From Guadua angustifolia (Eukaryota; Streptophyta; Magnoliopsida; Poales; Poaceae), in the NCBI GenBank assembly GCA_036346375.1, contig CM070520.1, forward strand, positions 16,131,791 to 16,195,790: a stretch of DNA of 64,000 nt, in the 5' to 3' direction. The notes under the pieces were generated by a model. It was given only the letters and a program-made list of their open reading frames with translations, was not told where the DNA came from and did no database searches. Shown in pieces: positions 55,174-64,000 of the stretch (positions within the stretch are counted from its first letter, which is position 1; every line of letters starts with the position of its first letter). The position numbers and the translations under genes were made by a program.

Positions 55174-57464
55174 GACGAAGACTGGCCCTCGTGACCCCAT
55201 TGTCCCCACTACGGTTGTGCGGGAGGACACGAGGGCTTGTAGTGGCCGACATCGGGCCATGGGGGGCTACTGCCACTGGGAGGTGCGGGCACAGCTCCAC
55301 GAGGAGGGGGAGGTGCTGCCCACGGGGACGCTGTGCGCTGCGCCCGACGATGTCTCCGCCCCCCTCCCCGGCAAGTGGCCAGGTGACCTATCCGCCTCAC
55401 CGTGCCGCAAATCCGAGCATAAGATGCCTAGAGCTCAGCGGTGGTGATCTGAATGCCCGCCAGGAGGCGCGTCAACATGGACGTAGCCTCCACGTCCACC
55501 TCCGCTACAAGCTGTGCCTGCATGTAATGCCGGGTTGATATGAGGTAATTTACATAAAAAAGACATATGTATAGAGATTCGATTGTGACATTTACCGCGA
55601 AGTTGTCCCTCTGGGACATCTGTGAAGGGTACGTGTCTAACACCGATGCATGAGCTGCGACATACGGTGCTGGTGTGTACCCCACCCTGAGCTGAGTCCG
55701 CGGCGCGAACCACTCAGTGTACTGCTCGTACATGGCATGGTCGTACGGCCAGGTCACGGTGACCGTGTCCGCCTTCACGTCGTCCCACTTCAGTACCCAC
55801 TGCGTCATGCGATGCGTGAACAGAGTGCCCGGTGTAGCCCCCATCTAGGTCATCCTGCAATGAAAAAATGGCAATTTACATACAACATCCATTCCGCGGG
55901 AATGCTAAGCAGTGTGCTCAGGAGACGTACCTATGTGTGCCACGTGAGACAACGTGAGTAGGCGGCATGGGGAAAGATTGAAAGAGGCCGAACTGCCTAG
56001 CACTCGGTGCGGCGAGTACTCCTCCATGCACAGGTCGAAGACGAGGACCTTCTGGTGAGCGGACCGCTGGTCTCTGCCAAAGAAAGCTCGGAGAGCCCGT
56101 AAGGTGCTTTCGGACTGAGCGTCGTCTGTATTGTCACGGTGTCCACCGCACGTCCTCGTCCTGAAGCCTATCGAACTCCCGAATGAACTCGGGGTAGGAC
56201 CTCCTGACCTGTCGGTTGGCGTACAACCACTGCGTGGAAATAAAAAGTAGTGCATGTTATGAAAGTGCGAAAGTGAGGAATAAGATACAAGGGGGCATAT
56301 CTATCGCCGAACCCAGTAGAGGCCCATGGTGGGCCAGTCGATCGGGTGCTGGTGGTATAGGTCCTGTGAATACAGCGTGGGGTCAACAACAGGCCTACCG
56401 ATAGAGAAGCGCTCCCAGGACTACAACTGCAGTAGTAGGATGCAACCCGTCATCGTCGCTTTCTGCACTGCTCGAGGGACAGCGTCGCACAGACCTCCGT
56501 ACGTCCACGCGAGCACGGCAGAGCCCCACGACCACTGCACCATCTGTTTACAATGAGAAAGTTAGACATGTCCTGTCATAAGAGATTTTAACGGAATGTG
56601 TTACCTGCTTCGCCGGGATGTCAGCGATCGACAGGGCGAACTCGATCAGGTGTCGATCCACCATGTCCCCGTGCGAGGACGGGAACATCACCCAACTAAA
56701 CAGCAACAGCAGGTATGCCTCCAGATGGCGTGCCAGGTCCTCCTCCTTGGCGAGCGGGTGGAGAAGCTCAACTTGCAGCATTCGGTACAATATTGTCAGC
56801 AGCTTAGAGCGTATCCGTTAAATTGCAATGGAGGTACTAACCGTGAATTAGAGTAGCCACACCTTCGTTGGTCCTTACCGCTCACCCAGCTTGAGGGGCA
56901 CATACGGGGGTGGCTACGGGGTGTTGCTGCACCTAGAGGAACCACGCCTCCAACTGCGCATGCCACGTGACGGAGGCGTCGTGTGGCAAACTACAGGACA
57001 CGCACAGGGGAGTCCTAGGAGGTAAGACACGTCCTGCAGCGTCGGAGCTATCTCTCCGCAAGGCAGGTGGAACGTGTGCATCTTCGGTCTCCACCGGTCC
57101 ATGAGTGCGATTAGCAGGGACCGGTCGTACCCAAACCGTGGGACGTGCGGGCCCTCCACCACGGCAATCGTCTGCTCCACCATCCTGCAGAGCGGAAGCA
57201 AGCCGACCGCTCGTAACCTGCACTAGTGTGTAGCGTCGTTAAAATTCCATTCACAGGTAAGTACATGTACATAAAAGTGTAGGAAAAGTTGGCAGCTTAC
57301 TGTGGAACCCAGCATGGGTCGATGCGGAGCAACTCGTTCGGCACCGAGGCGCGTGTCGTCGACTCTCGCCCTGAGCTCAGGACAACCTAGACCGGTGGGT
57401 CGAATCCACGGTCTCGTCTAGCGAGCTCGAGGAGCAGCGTCCAAGAACGCCCAACTCCTGCCAT
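55174..57464 (-). pseudogene. Plant mobile domain (PMD) gene, N-terminal and middle part
   Basis: PMD (aminotransferase-like) proteins are plant proteins of unclear chemistry carried by MULEs and also found in silencing factors. The minus strand starts MAGVGRSWTLLLELARRDRG at 57464. It has a splice-like donor near 57300, then GPHVPRFGYDRSLLIALMDRW and HTFHLPCGEIAPTLQDVSYL (about 57000-57140). PMD continues with other frames (55905-56856) and ends with a Pro/Arg-rich region (PPPPRGAVPAPPSGSSPPW, 55240-55300). Frameshifts and an in-frame TAG in exon 1 show it is decayed. The missing C-terminus is at 39650-39908, past the solo LTR. Confidence 0.7.
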
Positions 57465-57784
57465 CGTCGCCTGTGCCTGCGTGGTTATAAAGCAAATACA
57501 AGTTTAGAAAGCAAATAAAACAAACCGGACAATAAGTAAATGTAGGAAGTAGATAAAACAAATTGGACAACAAGTAAATGTAGAAGGCAAATAAAACAAA
57601 CTGCACAATAAGTAAATGTTACACGTTACAACTACCAAAAATTAAATGAAAAGTAATGAAATGTTGCACATTCAAATATATGTTCGATCGGGCACATAAA
57701 ATCAAAAATTACATGACGGGGACAACAAATAACTGGTACATATTGAAGAACGCGAAGTAAACAAATACATGAGATAAAATTACA

Positions 57785-58592
57785 TTATCCACAATTACGA
57801 CGCTCTTCAGACTCGTCCATATTGTTCCTAATACGTTATGTCCTTCGACGCCTGACCTTCTGCTTCAACATTCGGATGTCTGATACCCATCGATGCCCTG
57901 GAGGGGGGGCTACCGTGGACGATCCATCGACTCGGTACCTGTACATCTCGTTATGCCACGTGTTGAGAACACTTTGCTTGTAGTAGTAGTGGGAGATGTA
58001 CGGACGACATGATTGGTGTATCTCGGCAGCTGCGGCAATCATGTGCGAGCATGGCAAGTGCAGCAGGCGTAGCTTGTTTCAGGAGCACTCATAGTTAGCA
58101 GCTCGGAGTATGCACAGATGGGAAGTCCTCTCCCGGTGGGCACCTCTACGACCCCGGTCACCGCAGTGCACGTGGTACTTCCGTTCCACGCCACTCTCCG
58201 GTGTCAAGCGATGTGTCTGTGCCTTCCGTGTCTTCTTGTCCATGTACGTAGAGACAACCGTTGAGTAGGACAGGCAATTGTCCAACATACATGCAGCGGA
58301 GTCCTTGTACCGCTCAACGAAATATCTTTGGGTGCCTAGTAACACACCTTCAACAATGCACACCAACGGAAGGCATCTCGCGCCTTTCATTACCCAGTTG
58401 TAAATCTCCGCCAGGTTCGTTGTCATTATTCCATAACGGAACCGCCCTCGTCATCGAAGGACCATTTCTCCGATGGCTCATGTCGTATCCGATCCGTGAA
58501 ACTCTTTATGCTTATCCTCAGCCTCGCCAAATGTTTGGTCGTCGGTCGGGGCGCGCTACACAAGGTCGTAGGGTCATCTCCTTGCTCGTGGT
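57785..58592 (-). pseudogene. MULE transposase, C-terminal part with SWIM zinc finger
   Basis: The minus-strand order is a stretch ending EPSEKWSFDD, then GIMTTNLAEIYNWVMKGARC and EGVLLGTQRYFVERYKD. The SWIM-type finger LPCSHMIAAAAEIHQSC follows near 58020-58060. The C-terminal end KVRRRR and RIRNNMDESEERRNCG closes at TAA 57785-57787, after an earlier in-frame TAA near 57836. This is the post-catalytic part of MudrA-like transposases. A frameshift lies between the first two motifs (about 58428). The frame continues at 63802 once the solo LTR is removed. Confidence 0.75.
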
Positions 58593-60199
58593 TATATGAC
58601 CCCATTTTTACATAGAATGCAAAAATGAAAATCTAATGTGCTTGCAGTACTAGTCCCTAGATCAGTAGTTAGTTTGCACATTTACAACAATTGGAATCAC
58701 AACCATACATTATATTAATTAACCGAAAACTATTATGCAAAGAAATCTTACAACTCAGAGTATATTGCAGCAAAGGAAGCAAAGCCTTATAGTGTGCCCA
58801 TCCAACTCGTAGGCAACTGATGAGGCATAAATCCCTAGAAAGATCACGTTGAAGAATTTCCCGTATCCTGCGACGAAAAGAATTCTTTGAAGCTTCGCTA
58901 ACTTATCCACCTAAAACAACAAATTAAGCAAGGGTAAGTATTTTCGTACTCCGCAAGACTTAAAGGTGATATTTGCAAATGCATAAATACAGGCCAAGTC
59001 AAAGGAGGCTACTACAGTTAATTTACATAAAGCGAAATTGAATTTGTAAATCAAGTTATTTGCAAACAGAATTTGTAAGAGCAAGTTTAATTGATAACAA
59101 ATAAGTAAAGCATAAGTAACACTCACAGTCCTCCATGACGTGAGTGACGAATAATCCAAATCCTGAAATCCATCAATGTCGGCCCTTTGACATAAAGCAA
59201 CAGTTGCAAAACAAATGAAACCAACCCTTTTGAAAATAATAAAACATCTAACATGCATCAGTTCACCAAGAGTCCCATGACCGCGGGTACGGCTAATCGA
59301 TTAGATTTATACTCTGCAGAGGTGTACAACTTTACCCACAAGTCATGACCTTTTCTTTTTGCCGCATGTTTCAAGCACTTTTAGCATGTGGCCAGAATAT
59401 TCATGACGAAAACCTTTACATTACCTAGGTTAACTTTGCACCAGCACCGGAACGTTAAGCCCTCGCTATAGAAACAGAAACACTCACCCAAAATGTGGTT
59501 CCTTTCACGCAACACCCAACACACCGTTTCTATTCCATGGTAAGGCGTACACTGTTGTATTGGCAAGCGTGGCTCCCAACACCTCGGTGAGGGCACCCCG
59601 TCGAGCAAACCTTGAAAGGAGAGCTCGTACTACTTTGGCCTTCCAAAAAGCAAAGTTAAACTAGATAACTTAATTGGTTTAAGACTGCCCCATAACAACA
59701 CTTGTGGTTTGCACGGATATATCTTGGATCATACAACACAATGTTTGGTCCTTAATCCGACACGGGCAATACTTCACCCTACACTATGTGCAATTCTCTT
59801 TGCACACCCGGCTATTGCCAATAATCACCCGCGTCAAAACCATAGTTTTATTTTGGGTTTTTAATCAAAAATACCAGCAACCAACAATACCATTTCCAAC
59901 ATTTTCAGGAAACAATTTTGATCTGATCATTTACATTGCTGATTCTAAAGCATGGCTAAGCTTGAGCAATATGTAAACGTATATACCCATGGTGACATTA
60001 AGTAGTGTCTATCCTTAATCTATGGTTATCAAGGTTCACATGTCATACATATCAAAGGAGTTTTGTGAGACAACAGGTATACTACCAACACCACAAAATA
60101 GTGAATTTACAGAAAATAAATGTATGCATGAAACCATTTGATAAACAAAAGAAAAATTAAATACTGGGATCAATATGATCAAAGGGGTGCTTGCCTTCC

Positions 60200-62100
60200 T
60201 TAATCCTTGTTTACGACGAAGACGAGGAGCGGCTGACGGCGATGATGGAGTTAGAGACGTTGGGTTCTACACGTCGAACAACAGAATTATAGCAAATAAT
60301 AAACCTTAATAAGGGCAAAAAGAAAATAGATAGCAAAACAAATAAAGACTCTTCACAAGGAACAAGGATTGCTCTTTATGAATTTATTAATTTTATTTTA
60401 TGAATTCAAGATACAAAAATTGGTTGGATTAATAGAATTAATCATTAGTTGCAAAGTTTATAGATTTTACTATTTATAATGCGATTTGGGCAACTTTATC
60501 ACTTATGGGTTTTGCTCTATCAGGATTCAGATTCAAAGCAAGATGAAATAAGAATATTTTCCTAGATTATTGCAGATCATGACTTAAAGATCATTTCTAG
60601 GCTATTCTTCACAAAATTTGGATTTAGACGAGATGATTCGCGAGCTACCGAAAGGCTTAAGCGGTCACAATAGACTATGAGTTAATAGTTCTTTATCTTT
60701 AATTGATTTCGCACTGAATCAGTTTTACGTTGGTTAGATCTATTGATTTAGGCTACTAGCCTTATTTTCATGATATTTGATAAGGTTCTGGTGATACAAA
60801 CATTATAATTATTGATTTCTCATTTGCAACTAAAGTTCACTTGCTTATATTATAGATTTCGGGAATGTGAACACTTAGGGTCAAGATTAATATACAAATC
60901 ATGGTGAAGTGAGATTATCTTTTCATAATATGGTAGTCTATACTTTGAAGAGCACTACTAAGCTAATTTTGTAAATTTTAGGATTTGGATGATATATTAT
61001 ATCCATTGCTGAAATAGCTTATGTGGCATTATAAAGTTTACGTTATACGACATCGGCGAGGTGAAGTTTACGATTATCACTTAAGGATATTGGACTAGTA
61101 GGATTTATATGAAAAGCAAGCTATAAATAATATATTTTTCTAGAATATGGTAGCATGGACTTTGTACAGTGTTTTTAATCTAACTTTATAAATTTCAGCA
61201 TCTAGACGAGTTATTTTATTTGCTGCTGAAATAGTCTAAGTGCTCACAAAGATAACGTCAAATCGAATAAATTTTCGTTTTAAGTTTGTGACCACACTAT
61301 ACATGATCACTTACTAATTTTTTTGGCATAAGTAGGGGATGATCCTAAAAGTGTTTTAAGTGGGTTCCGTGATGTTTAGCTTTTATCCGAGATGTTTTTC
61401 ACATAAATGAGCATTAGTGTCTTATATTAAAATATTTTAACACAGTACAAATATGAGTTACTTTTACATAACTAGAAAGGATATCACTTTCTAAGATACT
61501 AGAAATTGGTTTCATCAAATTTGAGGTTCGTTTGTGCAAGTTATAACTATTCAAATTATATAAGTACCGGAATTTCAACTATTGAACATTTAATGCTAAC
61601 TATGTTAATACCTAAATATTTTTACATATTTTGAATCTTTGTGATCTCAAGAGTATAATAAAACTAGTTTGGTGAAGATTTGAGTTCGTTTGATTCAAAT
61701 ATTAACTATTTGATTTTCTATTAGTGAGAGGCTTTCTATGCTTTATTTTTAATTCAAACTAAGTTCATTCCTAAATGTTTTTGCAAAAATGAAAAATTTA
61801 CAACTGCAGGAACATATAAGAATTATTTCATGATTTTTGGAGCTAAGGTTTTTATAGTTGCTTCATAACACCTAAAAAGGGACTTTTTTTCAAACTCGAT
61901 TTGAATTATTAAACTGCAAGTAATATATAAATTTTTATTACATAATCTAACTTCTTACTGCCTAACTCAGATTTAGAAATTGAGTTTGCTTCATTTGGAT
62001 AAACCTAGCAAAAGATATAAAAAGATGAATGAAGTGAGTTAGAAAAAGAAATATTCAAAAGATATAAAAAGATGAATGAAATGAGCCAGAAAAAGAAAAT
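60200..62100. other. AT-rich interior of the second solo LTR, no gene recognised
   Basis: No open frame above 60 codons with domain content, no RNA gene and no clear repeat pair in this stretch, apart from a short duplication AAAAGATATAAAAAGATGAATGAA at 62011 and 62056. Confidence 0.5.
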
Positions 62101-62109
62101 AATATTTCT

Positions 62110-62172
62110 ACTGGGATTTGAACCCGGATGCCTTGTTTCCTACGAAGAGGTATTACCACTGGGCTAAGTGCT
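62110..62172 (-). other. tRNA-like module in the second solo LTR
   Basis: The minus strand reads CTTAGCCCAGTGGTAATACC (D-arm and box A-like), then GGTTCAAATCCCAG (box B, consensus GGTTCGANTCC). The region between would hold an anticodon-arm-like loop (CTTCGTAGGAAACAAGG), but stem pairing is poor. It lies on the sense strand of the LTR. Not a functional tRNA. Confidence 0.5.
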
Positions 62173-63801
62173 CACACGTGAAACATAGCCATGACAAATT
62201 ACTTAAACATTACCTACTCTCCCTTTAGAACCGAGCGAGGCGCCATGGTCGGGGCGCAGCGATCTCGGCCGATGGTAGGACAATCCCAGGGAGGCCAAGG
62301 TGAGGACCAAAATGGAGCACTAAGACTACAAGGAAGCCACAGACGGTCTCGGTTGGAGCTCTGGCGGTCCGTAGCGGTGGTCTGTTGGAAGCTTAACTGC
62401 TGGAGTTTTGGCTGCTTTCTCGGCTTAGGTTGCAGGAGCTCCGGCTAGGTATCTGTTGAGGAGTTCGCCAGGATGGCGGAGACAAAGGCTCGATTTGAGC
62501 TCAAGGAGATGAAGGTGGTGGTTAGCACTGAGGCGAAGTCTTGCCGTGTGGAGCTAAATTTGTGAGGTTGAGAGGATGAGGAAGTGATGTGGTTCGATGA
62601 ATGGTTAGGAGGACGAGAGGGCTCATTGCGGCGCTAACCCTGATATATATAGGTCTTTGGGATGAAGTCACAGGATGTAAATGGGAGTAGATAATTGCAG
62701 TTGGTGCTATGCTCATTAGTGAGGTGGCGCGAAGCAACAACGGACGGTATGGCGTGGGATGGCTTGAGAGCATGCAAGAAATGAAGAGGGATGGCCAGGC
62801 ATTAATGAGGTATGACGCAGAGAAACCGAGAATGAATGTGGCAGCAACTGGGCTCTTGGATGGTGCGAATTGGCTTCGCGGGAGAGAGAGAGAGCAGTGC
62901 AGGGAATGCTGGGTGTCACGAGCTAGCTTCGTGAAGGAGGAGGACAGCAGCTGGCTGGTCGGGCCCACTTGGCAGAGACAGAAGATGAAACAAGCTCAAG
63001 GATTGCTTCGGATTGATAATGACCCAAAATTAAATGGCTATCAAATCACCTCCCAATTTTTCCATACTTTTTTACTACAGTCTCCAGCTAATGTAATATC
63101 TCCAGTAAAAGTTTTGGGTCAAAAACTTCTACAGGGAATTAATTAAAATTCTGACATTACTATCTACTCAAAATTCTTAATTTTGTTTTTGATTTATTTA
63201 AGTATAAAAATGACATGATTTACTTTTCAAAATTTTTATAACATCTCTAAGTAAGATAAAAATTCTCCCATAAAAATTTCATGCTTATATCTTTATTTTT
63301 TATTTAATTAAAATTCTTACACTCTATTTTATTGATTCTTCTTATTTCTATTTTGAATTTTTAGAGGACTTATATGACATGATAAATTTATGATATTTTT
63401 ACTAGACATATGTACTGCTTTAAGGTTATTATGGTAATTTTATAAGATTGAGATAATTTTTAATATTTTACATTAAATGTGAACTTACACTATTTTTAGT
63501 CAAAGCAATTGTCTTTTCAATTATTAAGTCTCATTCCTATTCATATAAATTTTATTTGTGGGAAAAAAATGATTTTCTTGCTGGCTTAGGGTTTAGATGG
63601 TAATTTTCCAAATTTTTACTTTTACTATTTTACATTTTTACCGTTATCCATTCCTTAATTCCATTTGTTAGATTTTTCACACAAAAGATAAATTCCAAAG
63701 AAATCCAAATAAAAACCAATAATACCGAGAAAACTCAGAAATAATAATATTCAAATTCAAAATATTTATTTTTATTTTACTAAAATTTTCAGGATGTTAC
63801 A

Positions 63802-64000
63802 GTGGTAGACCATAGGGTTCCTTGATGAACTAGCGTCATCCCTTGGATTCAGTGATTGCTTGGTTAGTTTATCCAATGTCTTTCACAGCGCGTCGAACTT
63901 TCTCCCCTAGTTTTATTTGCACAGCCGCTTGAACATGTTCATAAGCTCCTTGTTTCTGAATTGACGAAAAAAATTGGCACCCATGTGCCTCATGCACCAC
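63802..64000 (-). pseudogene. MULE transposase, middle part, running off the window
   Basis: The minus strand reads WCMRHMGANFFRQFRNKELM, then NMFKRLCK, KFDAL and TLDKLTKQSLN with two stops, then SSRNPMVYH up to the solo LTR. This is the region just after the catalytic core of mudrA-type transposases. It joins YHEQGDDPTTLCSAP at 58587 after removal of the LTR and one GTGGT. Confidence 0.75.

Larger units (their letters stand above)
58593..63801 (-). mobile_element. Large gypsy-like solo LTR (about 5.2 kb), TSD GTGGT
   Basis: It is bounded by GTGGT at 58588-58592 and 63802-63806. Read in minus orientation it starts TGTAACATCCTGAAAATTTTAG, typical of grass gypsy LTRs, and ends GGGGTCATATA, so the last base pair of the canonical CA is altered. 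The interior is AT-rich, with the CTCTGCAGAGGTGTACAAC and TTTACCCACAAG landmarks shared with the other solo LTR and a tRNA-like module at 62110. No retroviral domain is found. It may itself hold undetected insertions. Confidence 0.55.
37986..64000. mobile_element. PMD-carrying Mutator-like element, nested and incomplete in the window
   Basis: The left end follows the shared flank ..GGTACAAATTG and starts GAATTTTTTTATTTAATATT, a sequence repeated in variant form at 38213. Gene content is a GRF-type zinc-finger gene (38486-39070, plus), then a PMD gene (39650-39908 and 55174-57464, minus) and a transposase gene (57785-58592 and 63802-64000 onward, minus). Two solo LTRs (one holding SIRE) interrupt it. 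The right terminus is outside the window, so TIR and 9 bp TSD cannot be checked. Confidence 0.7.

Overview
The window is nuclear DNA from a grass, most likely a panicoid. The evidence is a SIRE-type Ty1/copia element whose LTR starts TGAAAGCATCTAGG, grass CACTA-type MITEs with AGTCCCGGTT inverted motifs, Tourist/PIF MITEs with TWA target duplications, a plant L1 LINE, a Mutator-like element (MULE) carrying a plant mobile domain (PMD) gene, and very AT-rich gene-poor spacers. Nearly everything is mobile DNA. There is only one convincing host-type gene, a multi-pass membrane protein at 22.2-23.2 kb, and one host pseudogene, an NLR fragment at 14.9-16.3 kb.

Layout from left to right. 1-420 is the end of a gypsy-like element. 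421-11845 is a repeat complex with the order A-B-E-B-E-B-C. B is a block of about 1.48 kb, and E is a non-autonomous hAT-like element of about 2.95 kb. The B-E unit is tandemly repeated with a period of about 4.43 kb, and the third unit has no E. A diverged paralogue without E (A'-B'-C') lies at 35046-37985. 12.1-16.3 kb holds MITEs, a truncated copia element on the minus strand and a broken NB-ARC gene that the copia and an unclassified 1.03 kb element have cut. 16.7-23.4 kb may be one split locus: TATA box and leader exon at about 17.35-17.81 kb, an antisense LINE (about 18.13-21.99 kb) possibly inside an intron, then the membrane-protein exon, which ends in what looks like a premature stop. 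23.7-35 kb is a patchwork of MITEs, a decayed mudrA-type transposase and CACTA-type inverted repeats.

From about 37986 to the window end is one large nested system. It is a PMD-carrying MULE with a GRF-type zinc-finger gene on the plus strand, and a PMD gene and a transposase gene on the minus strand. Two gypsy-type solo LTRs interrupt it: 39914-55168 (TSD CGTGA) and 58593-63801 (TSD GTGGT). A complete 11.7 kb SIRE copia element (40117-51825, TSD ACAGT) sits inside the first solo LTR. Removing each insertion together with one TSD copy rejoins the MULE reading frames, so the order of insertion can be read directly: MULE first, then the solo LTRs, then SIRE.

Recurring features are tRNA-like modules (box A and box B like sequences) inside three unrelated elements, a palindromic CGGTAGTACCG motif scattered through the SIRE LTRs and 3' region, and single-base homopolymer differences between the tandem copies that may be consensus errors. 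All calls come from reading the sequence. No database search or alignment program was run.
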